Assembly (NCBI GenBank): GCA_020881915.1
Contig: JAJFPB010000002.1
Location: 6,335,001-6,399,000 of the forward strand
Origin: Paramyrothecium sp. XJ0827
Taxonomy: Eukaryota > Ascomycota > Sordariomycetes > Hypocreales > Stachybotryaceae
Length of the DNA stretch: 64,000 nucleotides
Direction of reading: 5' to 3'
Part shown: positions 1 to 11,889 of the stretch, piece after piece
How positions within the stretch are numbered: position 1 is the stretch's first letter
How the letters are laid out: each line of letters opens with the position of its first letter
Translations under genes and position numbers: made by a program
The notes under the pieces: model-generated
The model's database searches: none
What the model saw: the letters and a program-made list of their open reading frames with translations, nothing else
Told to the model about the DNA's origin: nothing

Positions 1-225
1 TAATTACTAAAGAACTAAATAAGAGAAGGATATATTACTCTAGGGGACCTATATTTAAGTAATAAGGCAATTAGATCCTATAGGTAGAATTATAAGGCTA
101 GAAATAGCTCTATATAACCTATTTTATATTAGATATCTATTAATTAATAAATTAGATTAGATATAAAAGGTAAAGTTTTAGTTTAGTTCAAATTTATATC
201 CCTATCTAATTTAATTGATCTGATG
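1..225. other. AT-rich RIP-mutated tail
   Basis: This edge of the window is AT-rich and nearly lacks CpA and TpG, matching the larger RIP-mutated blocks further on. No gene or recognisable repeat end is visible. It probably is the end of a block that continues outside the window. Confidence 0.7.
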
Positions 226-1270
226 GCAGCCCTGGGACAAGCAACTGGCCTGTGAGACATTGGCGGCCGTGACTGTTATAGACCGTATTGAAGTATTGTT
301 TGGTGAATAGCCGAGACTACAAGGTACTACTCATGTGAAAGGCATATATTGTCTCATGGCAGCGAGAGGTCCGCCAGACCTGGATGATGATCTTGATGTA
401 TACCTTGCGTTTGAGAACTAAACCGTGGTGGTAAGTCTTCCTCAAACCCAAGACCATATTCCAATACTGATATCTGCAGGTAAGTATATATTCACCTCTG
501 GTTTGGCGGGCCAGAATTTGAAGTTGCGGTTGTTTACTGGTAATTCTTCCTAATTCGCTTGTGGTGGGAGCCCGACCTATTCGTCTTATTGAAATATAAG
601 GATGCACCCATGGTTGCTCGACACGCCTATTGTTTATGGTCTCTTACTGCATGTAACAACGTAAGAGGATCAGTTCTCTGCACCAGTATTATGACTGCGA
701 CACTGGGTACAAGCTCTCTCCTCAATAATAGGTTATTAAGCTAAAAGTTCTGACGAAAAGCATAATGAAGTGCATAATTAAAGCATTATTTAGGAATTTG
801 GAGTTTCGATGAGCCGTCATACAGGGCATGGCAGGAAAGTTTCTGTTCCTTGTAGAACTGCACGATATGCAACGTGACGTGATGCGCTATAGAGAACTAA
901 GGGCCGCGTTCAGGGCGTTGCCGATCTATTCAAACGGCGAGGAATGCGTGCTGCAGACACTTATTCGTGTTTCCACGTGCCAGTTTTATACTGTGTGATA
1001 TTGTTATTGAGATGATAATGCTTGAAACATGACTACCTGTGTTGGAGCCGACGATACTAGACGACCACAGCTCGCCTCCGCCGTTGGCATACCTTGATAA
1101 GGTCTAAAATCTTGGTTATGAATGCATAATTCTCAAATTGAAAACTGAGATGCAGCCGCTCACTGACGGCATATTTTGCAATACCAGAACAGTAAATAGT
1201 CATGCCCACCGGCTCGGCAAGGTCTGTGCCTAAGGTCCATGAATCCATGCTTCCGGAGACCGCCAAGACC
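226..1270. other. Start of gene island, no assignable gene
   Basis: Base composition returns to normal here. The longest open frame is 96 codons on the minus strand (317-607). It resembles no family I know and has no signal peptide or cysteine pattern, so I do not call it a gene. Part of the stretch is the 3' flank of the minus-strand secreted-protein gene that ends at 1271. Confidence 0.4.
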
Positions 1271-1618
1271 TCATAGAGTGCCCACCTGGCCACCTGCGGT
1301 GCATTCATCAACCTCACGCCCCTGGTTCAAGATGCTCTGCTCATTGGGAGGGATAAACTGCACGCATCGCCCAAATCGATCGCAGGAGCCGTCCTCACGA
1401 CCGACACTGCATGGCGTTCCCGCGTTGCCAAAAAGCGCGCTTCCTCTGCCACTAACGAAATCTTCGAACCCGCTGCTCTGGCGGCGGACAGAAACTGTTC
1501 ATGTTTTAGTACTCATCATAGGACACCAAGGCCGAGGAGATCAAGGGTATGCTATACCCGCAACAGTCTGGCCAGCAGCAAAGACGGCAATAGTGAGAAG
1601 GACAGAGGTGAGCTGCAT
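1271..1618 (-). CDS. Small secreted cysteine-rich protein (effector-like), spliced
   Basis: The gene has two exons, 1618-1558 and 1494-1271, with a 63-bp intron (1557-1495). The intron opens with GTATAG, has a TACTAAAAC branch-like site and ends in CAG. The spliced product is 94 residues. Residues 1-20 form a typical signal peptide: Met-Gln-Leu, then a hydrophobic core rich in Leu, Val and Ala. The mature part contains four cysteines, at about residues 49, 58, 64 and 85, and many Gly, Ser and charged residues. There is no membrane segment and no family I recognise. Both exons are free of stops and the frame holds across the junction. The size, secretion signal, even cysteine count and position beside RIP-mutated repeats fit a secreted effector-like protein or small extracellular peptide, but function is inference. 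Without the intron the frame ends after about 24 codons, so a plain ORF scan misses the gene. Confidence 0.62.
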
Positions 1619-1639
1619 TTTGACAGAAGAGGTTTTGTA

Positions 1640-2327
1640 AGATTGTGGATTTAGGGGAAAGTTACGAAGCAATTGAACGGAAGAAAGAGACGCTGTGATT
1701 GATCGATCCTGCGATAGTGTCCAGGATTGACCTTATGAGAGAGGATGATAGACTTTATACTTGCACCACGATGTCGGAGTATGTGGCCGAAGATGATCTC
1801 TCTCGGCTATAGTTGGTGGCTGAAATTCTTGTCAGACCCACGCGCGACAGGTCTCAAAACTTAACTGCCGGACAGCTGAGCACGATTCAGCGAGGCGCAT
1901 ACCAAAAGGACGCCATGAAACACGAGACCAAGGTTTCTGCGCTGCATCGTCCGACCAAAATCATGGTCTCTTGTTCCACGCTAAAGTTGAGGCAACTTCA
2001 AAACGCGGGCGTGGGGCAAAGTTGGTCAAGTCTCGGGCTATCTGAAACTAAGGAGCTCACTAACACTTGGGAAGGCAGTTTGGATTGGCCCCTCTTTCAC
2101 CACCTGTTGAAACAAGTTGAACATTCCGCCTGCCACCTGACGATGATGCGACGAGGGCATGTCTGTTCTGCGATAGAACTTCTACTCTTCAAATGAGCGC
2201 CAGGTTTTGGCAGGCAATGAAGCCTTCCTTCCTCACCTTTCACAAGTTCTTCGGGGCCGAAGGAGGTGAAGAAGGCCAAATGCCGATTCCACGTTTGCAA
2301 GCTTTCTGAAAGGACAAGAAAACGATA
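1640..2327. other. Intergenic, no gene recognised
   Basis: A 127-codon plus-strand frame (1813-2196) and a shorter minus-strand frame (2097-2300) are present, but neither shows a domain, signal peptide or splice signals I can support. The 5' half of the RTA1-like gene downstream would be expected here but is not found. The part next to 1618 would serve as promoter of the minus-strand secreted-protein gene. Confidence 0.45.
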
Positions 2328-2917
2328 ATGATTCTGCTACCACCCGCCCTTATCGCCGCCACGATCTACATGTGCCTGGGACGCATCATCCTGCTAACCG
2401 AAGCGGCACACTTGTCCATCGTCAGCCCCCGTTGGCTGACCGCCCTTTTCGTCGGCGGAGATGTTCTCTCTTTCATGATCCTCGGTAGCTCATCAGGACT
2501 CACAATCCTCAGCACCGACTACCCCGCCCTAGCGAACATCGCTAAGTGGGCAGTCATCAGTGGTCTAGGGATTCAACTGGTCGCATTCACTCTCTTCGGC
2601 ATCACAGCACTTATTTTCCACACCCGTATCCGTAGGAGCCCTACTGCTGCATCCTGTCAAGTCGACCAGGCGTGGATCAAGTCTCTATACATGTTGTACA
2701 GTGTCAGTATGCTCGTCATCATACCCCCTCAATCTTTCGGCTGGTCGAGTATGCCGCTGGCGAGGATGGATGTTTGCTGACGCACGAGTGGCCACTCTAT
2801 GCCTTTGACACCGTGGCAATGTTTGCCGCGGCCGTCATTTTCTTTGCCTGTTACCCCAGCAATATTACAAAGGATGCAGGAAAACATATCCTACTTCAGG
2901 ACGTCACGAGAATGTAG
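2328..2917 (+). pseudogene. RTA1-like membrane protein, 5'-truncated and frameshifted
   Basis: The RTA1 family comprises seven-helix fungal membrane proteins linked to lipid translocation and stress or azole resistance. The first frame (2328 to about 2715) carries the family's central part: LLPPALIAATIYMCLGRII, then WLTALFVGGDVLSF, and two further hydrophobic helices. The family's next motif, SIFRLVEYAAGEDG followed by LLTHEWPLYAFD, continues only in another frame (about 2730-2917), which ends normally. A run of five C at about 2725-2731 is the likely site of the frame change. The first two or three helices of the family are missing upstream, and an in-frame stop precedes the Met. I read it as a relic with a lost 5' part. 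An assembly indel could explain the frameshift but not the missing N-terminus. Confidence 0.82.
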
Positions 2918-3551
2918 CAGAGGTCTAGTACTAGTACTTAGCAGGATTCATTTGTTACCACCTTCCATGGTACAATTTGCCTACATCTGGATAGTTGATG
3001 CCTTCGAAAACTTCTGCTTCTGTGGCGTATCTTGAGGGTTAACGTGAGGAAAGGTCCCAGCCCCAACCCACCACCATGCCTAACACAAGAGCTCGCTTTA
3101 GCGACCTCCCTGTATTGTTGTTAAGCACGAGAGAGTGTTCGGAATAGTCGGGTAAACATTAATTGCTGTAAGATATACGGCTACGTACTGCAAAATCGGA
3201 TTAGAAACCCCGAGGAGCATCGAGAAGCCGACGATGCCGAGCGTACAAGAAGACGAAAAAAGGCATTTGATAATCAATGTAGAGGTGTAATCCATGTGCA
3301 TCTCGAGTATCTTGGAAAATGATAGGAAGCCATAACTGGTCTAATGATAATCTGTACAAATGAAGAGTATAAATATCTAATCTAGAAAGTGCTGACACTA
3401 TCTCGGCCCGCCTCTTGCCCTTCTTATGTCCAGACCAATGTATGACACAGTTGCTCCAGTCCTAAGCTCCTGCCGCGTGCGCTATATCCGAGCGGGGAGC
3501 CCGCTTTGCGCGGCCGGCATTGACCGATCAAATAGATGACAGGAGAATTAT
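2918..3551. other. Intergenic between convergent gene relics
   Basis: No supportable gene is present. The short minus-strand frames at 3098-3301 and 3201-3398 have no recognisable features. This is the 3' side of both the RTA1-like relic (plus strand) and the tannase-like relic (minus strand). Confidence 0.45.
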
Positions 3552-5181
3552 CTAGACCCCACAAGTGTAGCTGGTCGCAAAGTGCAGGGTTACCCTGACC
3601 ATTGTATCTGATCTTTTGGGGGTACGGGCAGAGGAACCTGCTGTTCAACGTTCCGTTTTTGTCGGTAAAGCTGACCGGCAGGACGTCCGGCACAGTCCCG
3701 TTCTCTACCCACTCTTGCAGGGCTTCGAAGGTGGTTACAGGCTGGCCTCCATGTCCTCCAAAGCAGTGGCCAATACCGGGCGCTTCGAACATTCGGTAAT
3801 GATCATGAATGTCAGGAACCACGGCCGCGACGGAGTCATAGTAATCTAGGGATCCCCCAAGGTGAATGAGGGGGTCAAGCTTATGAGTGTCAGTTCTTGT
3901 GTTCAATGGGCCGTTAAGCAAGTCCATGAAAGGTGGATGTCTTACCCTGCCATGGTACCCCAATATCTTACCGCCACGTTGGAAGAAGGGTACCAGGTTG
4001 GTGTCGTCTCCGTTGATATGAGAGCATTGAACGAGCGACGACTCAAAGATACGGTCATAATCATCGTGTGAGAGGTTGCTGAAAGTCATGTTGGGGTTGC
4101 GCTCGACGAAATTGGATGCCCATTCCGTGAAGAGAGAGTATGGGACACCAGTGCAAGTACCATTGCCCGAACAGCTGGTGAGAGCGGTTCCCTTCCAAGG
4201 CCACTGAGGACGGTGATGTTTGTCCCGGGCGCTACACCGTACCATTGAAAGTTGCCGGATCGGGGACCCGCCCAAGTAGCGTTAGACACGGCAGCCGCGG
4301 CCTCGGATATTTCCATCTGAGTGCCAGCGCAGTCGAAGGTGGTGCCTACAATGGTGAAAGGGTCGAACTTGCACGAGTCAACGTCAGATACTATGCCGTC
4401 AAGGGCGCCGTCTTGTCCGTCGCATGCGGCTGTAGCCGCCAGGCCAATCTCATGTAGCTCGCACGGTGCTGGGTATTCGCCCATCATGTTCATGATAAGC
4501 TGCGGCCAGAACATGCTATTGACGAACTGGCTCCATTTGATACCTGGGGCCGAGGCTGCAATGCCGTCGTATGCATCAGGATAACGTTGGGCAAGCATCA
4601 GACCCTGACGACCACCCTGCGAGCAGCCGCTGAAGTAGGAGAACTCCGGCTTCCGGCCGTAAAAGCTGTTGCCAATAATGGCTTGTTCGTTGAGAGAGGT
4701 TGAGGCGTAGTTCTGGAGTAGGTAGAGGTTGACGTTCCCTGGGCTTAAGGGGCCCCATTCGGTGGCAGGCTTTCCCTGCTGCTCAGCGTCAGTTGTGGTA
4801 GTTGCGTACCCTTCGCCGACGACAGCGGACATTTGAGCATCGGAGAGTGCAAACCGTCCGGCAACTAATTCGCCGCCGCCAACGGCCTGCAGTCGGCCGT
4901 TCCACTCAATGGGAAGCCAGGTCTCGACAGTAATCATGCCGTGCTGGCCGGGATGCGTGTAGGAGACGGTGATGTTGCAGTAATCGATGTTTTCGACCTC
5001 GAATGGACCATGATTGAAGTTGACGTCCCCTGGAACACTGGTTGTGAAATTGGTAACCATGGATGCACTGATGTTGAGAATCTGTGTATCCAAAGATATC
5101 GGGAGCTACCAAATTCTCTGCCGAACAAAGGACCGAAGAATCGGCGGTGTAATTGTTCGACATGGTGTAAGATAAGGACAA
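3552..5181 (-). pseudogene. Tannase/feruloyl esterase family, frameshifted
   Basis: Members are secreted alpha/beta hydrolases that cleave tannic or ferulic esters of plant material. Seen here are the nucleophile motif GCSQGGRQ, the [11 protein letters not shown] block, [23 protein letters not shown], and [11 protein letters not shown] near the end. Together these give the family's CS-D-HC catalytic arrangement. A 66-bp intron (3945-3880, GTAAGA...TAAG with a CTGAC branch) interrupts the stretch just before DPLIH. Its length is divisible by three, so the unspliced frame stays open. The coding frame changes at about 5090 (after APDIF) and about 4190-4205 (before TSCSGNG), and probably again near 3575-3590, where the likely native end TSYTCGV lies in another frame. 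No GT-AG intron fits these changes. The N-terminus is uncertain (Met at 5181 or 5163) and I see no clean signal peptide. It is a decayed gene unless the assembly has indel errors. Confidence 0.85.
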
Positions 5182-5879
5182 GAGAGCGTGGGTGTCGGTC
5201 TGATGTACGATAACGGGAACGACAGAAAAGATTAGATGAAAGAGAGACTGCTGATTGATTGTGCGGGTGAGGCAACAGTCACACTGAAGTCAGCAGTGGC
5301 CGTGTTCATGGTGTCGAAGCCATCATACATCAGCGGAGGCCGTCTTGCGAATGGCACCTCGTGAATGCTGTCTCGCGAATGCCGTACTGTGGATGCCGTC
5401 TTCGTATACGGTAGTAAAGCGAGCCTTGACAAGATATCGCTTTACTACGTGGGGAAAAACTACATCGAGTACCGCATCACACAGCCATCACATAGCTTAA
5501 GAAATTCGAGGCGTTTAGCTCCACGCTGGATAGGCCCTTGAGGTGGTTCGTAGAATAATGCAAGGTACCATCATACGAGAGCTACGATGGTTACGAGACA
5601 CTATGACGAATTCGTGTACATGGCTCTCTCCGTCGTATCATTGGTCGTATCCTGGGACTTCGCATTGAGAGGCCAGTGCACTGCCACCATTTAGGTCACT
5701 GACCTGACCCACCCAAGGCAATTCCAGCGAGACTAGCTCCAAACCGGGCCATGCTCCTGCCTAACTTATTTCCCTCCTTCGTACTAAAGGTCGTAAAGCC
5801 TCGAAGTCCTCGCATTTTCGTTTATCCTTTTCGCACTTCCCACGATTCACATCATCTCATCACAAGAGGCTTTTTCGCC
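5182..5879. other. Shared upstream region of divergent genes
   Basis: This stretch lies between the 5' ends of the minus-strand tannase-like relic and the plus-strand Zn2Cys6 regulator relic, so it would have held both promoters. A pathway regulator beside an enzyme gene is a common fungal arrangement, but nothing here proves regulation. A C/T-rich stretch lies just upstream of the start at 5880. Confidence 0.4.
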
Positions 5880-6970
5880 ATGTCACTCGGCAACAACGAA
5901 ACGAGTCCATGTACGAACAAGGCATTGCGCAAACGTCACCGGAAATCCCGAAACGGCTGCACGAGTTGCAAAACTCGTAGAGTAAAGGTATGAACGCCGA
6001 TATGCGGGGTCGCGAATGGACCAAGGGTGCTGCAAGGTAGCTACAACTAGGCTAACATACATGTGCCAAGTGTGACGAAGGAAAACCACAGTGTTCGAAC
6101 TGCGTGAGGCGAGAGGTCCGTTGTAGTTTCCTACCGCCAACCCCTCATACAGCATCGCCTTGTGGAAACTTCGGATCGTCGTCTTTGACGTCAGCTTGCG
6201 ACGAAATACCTGTCACGCAGATTCCCCTTCCTTCCACTTCAGGCTGTGGACATCACGTCCCAACAGCACTACCAGACCTTCCCCAGGCGCTTTCCCTAGA
6301 GCCGGCCTTGGAAGGCCTAGATATCGAGGATTTCTTCTTACTCCATCACTACACCATCTCCACGTCATATACTCTGGCTACTGTCCCGGGCCTTGACACC
6401 TTTATACGCGTCAACGTTCCACAAATCGCCTTCTCTAACAGGTTCCTTCTGCACGGCACCCTCGCAATTGCCGCCCTTCACCTATCGCGCTTCAAAAGAG
6501 GTGCGTCTGAGGCCAACTCGTACATGACGAAGGCATTGCATCATTACGGTATCGCCCTACGAACAGCAACTTCTCTTATGACAAGCATTAATGCCCAGAA
6601 TGGCCCTGCTCTTTACTTGTTTTCGATGCTGTGTTTCTCCTCTCCCTTGGGACTAGGGCCGAAACCCGGCGATTTCCTTCTCTTCGGATAATAGGGCATT
6701 GCATAATGGCTTGGACAGCTCCAAGGCATGAGGACTCTGCTAGAGACCAAGCCCGAGCTTTTCCAGGACGATACCCTGGCCCCGATGTTCCAAGTCTCTG
6801 TTCGCAGCTTGGCCCAGTCAAAGCCTCACAACGACCATTTCCCCGAGCTGCGTGAGAAAATTCAACAAGCAATGACAGGGGGTCCGGAACTGGCGCATTA
6901 TTCGAAAGCCCTAGACCAGCTCTTACAGCGGTTCGATTTTACATCGGCTTCAACTTCTAGAGTAATGTAA
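5880..6970 (+). pseudogene. Zn2Cys6 transcription factor with nonsense codons
   Basis: Exon 1 (5880-5987, 36 codons) ends inside the zinc cluster at GCTSCKTRRVK. An 83-bp intron (5988-6070, GTATGA...CCAAG, branch GCTAAC) follows, and exon 2 resumes with CDEGKPQCSNC and then VRC. This completes the six-cysteine binuclear cluster that binds DNA. Downstream, HYTISTSYTLA and FSNRFLLHGTLAIAALHLS match the Fungal_trans_2 type regulatory domain. Near codon 240 the frame meets TAA at 6689, TAG at 6692 and TAA at 6704. The same frame then continues open to 6970 with plausible sequence (MRTLLETKPELF). All three stops can derive from CAA/CAG by C-to-T at CpA, the context RIP prefers. The C-terminus is short for the family. 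Likely a once nuclear regulator, now dead. Confidence 0.85.
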
Positions 6971-7262
6971 CTGTATCCCCAACAGGTATTTGTTTGGGTC
7001 TATTAACTAGATGATGATTTCATCCGTTTATTACAGGAAGAAAAGCCGATTTCTCTTGTTATTTTTTTATATTTTTGTATTCTCCTTAATTATCTTGGTC
7101 CATTCTGGTGGACCTGCGGCTGGGCAGAATATTTATTATTAGAGATTTATTCTTTACTTGACGAAGAGTATAGGATTTGAATGTGGCGGCTAATAGAAGA
7201 AACTGGCTAGATCCTAAGCTAAGGTACTTTTACTTAAGTATCTTATAAGATAATATATATAT

Positions 7263-7310
7263 ATAATAAGTGGGCTAATATAATAAGTGGGCTAATATAA
7301 TAAGTGGGCT
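7263..7310. repeat. 17-bp tandem repeat, 2.8 copies
   Basis: The unit ATAATAAGTGGGCTAAT is repeated without mismatch. It lies at the border between the gene island and the mutated block and keeps TpG, so it seems to have escaped RIP. Confidence 0.85.
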
Positions 7311-7412
7311 ATAAATCCCTTATTTTATATCTTGATTAATTAATTAAATAATTTACTATAACTAGCTATAATAAACTTAATTAATAAAACTAATTTTAAT
7401 TTTACTTTTTAG

Positions 7413-7860
7413 TATTATAATCTAATCTAAGGTTATAACTAAGCCATAGAATATTATATAATATTATATATAAATACTATATTAGTTCTAGAGCTACTAG
7501 TCTTAAGATAGGCTAGTTCCTATATTATTAGTATAATCTATAGGCTAGTCCCTAATATATTAACTTAAATAAGATATTAGTATAAAAGAAGGGCTAGAAA
7601 TAAAAAACTAGAAATAAAAGAATAGAAATAAGAAAGAAGATTTCTATAAATAGTAATAAATATATAGAGAGATAATTAGAATAGATTAAGGGATTATAAT
7701 CTTATTATAATCTAAGAAGAGATTAATAGATTATAATTACTAGGTAATCTAGTACTTTAAAGAAAGAAACTAAATATATAAATAAGAGATTTTATATATT
7801 ATATTTAAACTAGAATCTACTAGTTATTAATAATATATAATCTCTAAGATATTCTTTAAT
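7413..7860 (+). mobile_element. Truncated LTR of the Gypsy family
   Basis: It starts TATTATAATCTAATCTAAGG, as do the LTRs of the full Gypsy element at 10635, and follows them for about 450 bp through the AGAAGGGCTAGAAATAA segment and the ACTAGTTATTAATAATATA segment. After about 7860 the similarity stops, roughly 150 bp short of a full LTR. It is the same orientation as the full element. No target duplication is seen. Confidence 0.75.
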
Positions 7861-8694
7861 TAGTTTCTAAAGAAAAAATCTTTTAAATTAGTAATAAGTA
7901 ATTTATTATTTTAAGAAAGAATCTTATTTCTTATATTAAATAATAAATTATAAAACTATTTACTTTATACTTAGATCTAGATATAATTATTATTATTAGA
8001 GAGTAAAATTAGGCTTAGGTTAAGAGGGAGAGAAAAGTCTTTAAGAAAAAAGAGTTTAAGTAAAAATTAAATTTTAAAAATTAATAATTAAATTAATATA
8101 AATCTTAAAATTCTATATTAAGTTAGAAATTATACCTATATAAGTTATATAATTTATTAAAGTTATTATATATATATTTATATTAATCTTAATTTATAAA
8201 GAATTACTAAGTATTTATTTTCTTTATTTTTTTTCTTATTAAGAAACTAGTCTTATTAGTTCTTATTAAAAATAGTTTTTATTTCTTTAAAAAATATATT
8301 TTTAAAGTTTTATTAAGTATTTCTTTAAAAATCTCTAATTTACTTAATAATATTATAATATCTCTATAAGATTTTTTTAAATTAATTAAAATAGATAAAT
8401 TATATTATAATATTCTTATAAATTTACTTTAAAAATATAAAAAAAAATTAAGAAAAGTTTCTTTTAATAAGATCCCTTTATATTTTAAATTTATTTTATT
8501 TCTTTATTATATTTCTTAAGAAGTTCTTTATTATATTTCTTATTATAATTAATTAAATATAATAAAAGAAATTTATTTATCTTTAAGTACTATAATATAA
8601 GTAATAGAAATAATAATAAAACTAAGTATAAATTATAGAGAGTTATTTTATACTTAGATATAGAGTTAAGGTAAATTAAATATATATAACTATA

Positions 8695-8880
8695 TTTAAT
8701 ATTTATAAGAAGCTACTTCCCCTATTTCTACCCCCCCTAATATATTAAGTAGATTTTTAGTTCCTAGAGGTAAAAATAAGTAGATTTACTTTAAGAGAAT
8801 AATATATAATATTAAGTCTTAGTAAAACTATATTATTTTATTCCTAGGAATAAAACTTATATATAGGCCCCTCTACTAAT
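8695..8880. repeat. Dispersed ~175-bp repeat, copy 1 (RIP-mutated)
   Basis: It matches the stretch 51885-52047: a CCCCCCTAATATATTA core, then AAAAATAAGTAGATTTACTT, and a shared end at TATATAGGCC. The differences are almost all C-to-T or G-to-A relative to the copy at 51885, which is less mutated. The element type is unknown; a MITE or a piece of an LTR are options. Confidence 0.75.
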
Positions 8881-9137
8881 TCTAATTAAATTTATATATA
8901 TAATTATATTTATTTTATATTATTAAACTTATTTATATATTATATTTACTAGTTCTAAGTAATAGTAATAAATTAATTTTATTTCTAGAAATAAAATTAA
9001 AAATATTTAATTCTTTTTATTTATAAATTACTAAATATCTTATAAAATAAAAGTAAAATTATAACTATAATCTCTATTAATATAAGTATCTTAAGATTAT
9101 ACTCTATATATTATATTAATAATATTATAATATAAAC

Positions 9138-9370
9138 TTTCCTTTATAGCCCTATAGGAGTAAGAAATACTAGAGATTTTCTACTTATAAGAAATAAAAT
9201 AATATTTTATTAAAGTCTTACTCTAAGAGAGAGATTATATAATTAGAGTTTAGTAATATTATTATAATATATATAAGGATATTTTAATATAATTTCTTAG
9301 AGAAAAATATCTTTTTATTTTATAATAAATCCCTTTCTTAAAATTCCTTTAGAATTCTATATTAAATAGT
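9138..9370 (+). repeat. Dispersed repeat, inverted copy at 27545-27790
   Basis: This segment (AACTTTCCTTTATAGCCC to AGAATTCTATATTA) is found in reverse complement at 27545-27790, where the sequence is less mutated. Similarity ends sharply on both sides, so it is a mobile unit of about 240 bp, possibly a solo LTR or MITE. No coding capacity. Confidence 0.7.
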
Positions 9371-10634
9371 AGTAATTATAAATTTAATTCTATTATTTAT
9401 ACTTAGCTATTAAGGCTCTATAGAAAATACTATTAGTAAGATAATTATATATTATATATTTAATTAAAAGCTATAAAGTAACTTAAAAACTATACTTTAT
9501 TAAATAATTTTAACTAAATTAAAGAAAGAAATCTAAATTTAAAGAGATTTTCTAAGAAAAATAGTCTTTTTTCTTATTAAATCTAATAAATAAATAATAA
9601 GTAATATAATTAATTTTAACTAAATTATAAATCTTAGAACTATTATAATCTTATAATATCTCTAGTAATAAATAAGTTTATTAAAGTTAAATAAAAACCT
9701 AAAAGCTAAGCTATTACTTATATATTAGAACTAATAAGAGCTTAATTTACTTTTTTTTCTTATTATTAGAGATCTTATATCTAAGAAATATCTATATAAA
9801 AAGAAAAAATACCTTATTAAGTTCTATAAAATAAAATAGATCTAATATCTATTACTTAAGAAAGTATTAAAAAATTATAAAAAAAGCTAAGATTACTTAT
9901 ATATTAAGTAAGTAATTAAGAAATTTATTAAAATAACCTAAATTTAAGAATTTTAAATAAGGACCTAGATATAATAAAAATAATTTAATAGGAAGATCTA
10001 ATACCTAGAACCTTAAATATAGTAATAATAAAGTTAATAATAAAGATATTTATAATATAATATACTATAGGCACTTATAAGGCTTAAGCTATTTATTCTA
10101 ATAAGAACTTAATAGAGCTATTAAAATATTACTATATTACTAAGGTCTTATAGCTATAATTATAGTAATACTAGTAATAAAGCTAAAGTTAATATAAGTT
10201 CTTTAGTAATATATATTATCTGGCCTTAATAAAGTTAAATTAAACTGCTATAGTAAAGTTATTTGAAGAATAGTAATATAAAAATCTACTTATGCCCTAC
10301 TACCTTATTATAGCTAAAATCTCTATTTATTACTAATACTAATACTAGAAGCGATCTACTATAATAGCTAATCCTTAAGATACTCTCTCTTAAGAAGCCA
10401 GAATCTTTAAAGCCTATAAATACAGACCCTTAAAGACTATAAGCTATTTCTATATACTAATTAAATCCTAAATATATAGAAGCCTAAGTTATAGCTAAGG
10501 GAGATATTAAAGATAGCTTAATTATTAGTAAGGTTTAGTAGCTAAAGAAAAGTATTATAAATCTAGTTAAGAAATAAGAACTAAGTTATATCTAAGATAT
10601 AGCTAATTAATCTAAGAATAAGAAGCCTAGTAAG

Positions 10635-11239
10635 TATTATAACCTGACCTAAGGCTATAACTAAACTATAGAAAACTATATAATATAATATATAACCCTA
10701 ATACTAATCTAGAGCTACTAGCCTTAAAGAAAGACTAGTCCTATAGTACTAGTATAATACTAAAGACTAGTCCTAATATATTAGCCTAAATAAGATATTA
10801 ATATAAAAGAAGGGCTAGAAGTAAAGAACTAGTAATAAGGGACTAATAAAGAAAAATATCTAATATAAATAAGGACTTATATAAAAGAAGATTTCTATAA
10901 ATAGTAAAAATATATAGAAATAGATTAAGGGATTATAATCTAATTATAATCTAGAATAGAATTAATAAATTATAGCTACTAAGTAATCTAGTACTTTAAG
11001 AAAAGGAAACTATATATATAAATAGGAGGTTCTATATATTATATTTAGATTAGAATCTACTAGCTATTAATAATATATAGTCCCTAAAATAATCTTTATT
11101 ATATTATTTTCTTATAAGACTAGTAATAAGTTTATATAAATTACTTTAGATACTTTTTTATTATTTTACCTAAGAATAAATACTTCTAATCTTTAGTTAC
11201 TTTATATCTCTTAGTATAAGATTACCTCTAATTATTATA
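10635..11239 (+). repeat. 5' LTR of Gypsy copy 1
   Basis: It runs from TATTATAACCTGACC to AATTATTATA, equivalents of TG...CA ends after C-to-T/G-to-A change; the less mutated copy at 52048 starts with intact TGTTATAACCTGACC. Length equals that of the 3' LTR. Confidence 0.88.
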
Positions 11240-11889
11240 TATTAATAGCTCTTATTTTAGATAATATTATTATACCTAAAGTAATATTTAATATAGTAAA
11301 TAAGTTAATTAAGCTAATTAATAAGGAAAAGAAGGTAGTCTACTTAGTAATACCTAAATCTCTACTTACTAAGATTACTTTAAAAAAACCCCTTTAGGAG
11401 ATAATATTATTATAAATAAAGATCTAATCTTATAATTAGATTCTAATAATAATAATAAAATTACTGCCCTATAGACTAAGGTCTAAGAGAATCTTTAGAT
11501 TATTAATAAAAAAATTAATTAACTTTAAGATAATATCTTTAATACTTAATAAGCCTATAAACTTAAGTAGCTTATTAAAACCCTTAAGGTAAAGATAGCT
11601 ACTATAGTATAACTTTATATAGAAGAGTCTAAGTAAAATAGAGATATACTTAAAAGGCTCTAAAATACTAATCTTAGTAGGACTATAAGTAGATAAAAAA
11701 ATAAGGGAGCTATTCTAAAGACTAGGAAGCCTAAACCCTTTAATAGTACCCTAAGTAAGCTTTAGATATATATTATTTTACTTAAAGTATATTTTCTAGA
11801 CTACTTCTTACTCTTTATATAGAATTATAATAGGGTTATATTTATAGCTTATAACTTAATTAAAAAAATATAGACTTAGTTTAAGTCTA

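Larger units (their letters stand above)
6990..10634. repeat. RIP-mutated AT-rich block with fragments of repeats
   Basis: CpA and TpG nearly vanish from about 7040 on and stop codons saturate all frames. Inside are a 17-bp tandem repeat, a truncated Gypsy LTR and two dispersed repeats, listed separately. The remainder (about 9370-10634) probably is remains of mobile elements, but I cannot name a family. No living gene is visible. Confidence 0.75.

Noticed and set aside
1239..1640. A 133-codon plus-strand frame
   Set aside because: It lies antisense to the spliced secreted-protein gene and shows no features of its own.
4086..4275. An intron to explain the frame change in the tannase-like gene
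   Set aside because: The conserved blocks on both sides are only about a dozen bases apart, too close for an intron, so a single-base change is the better reading.
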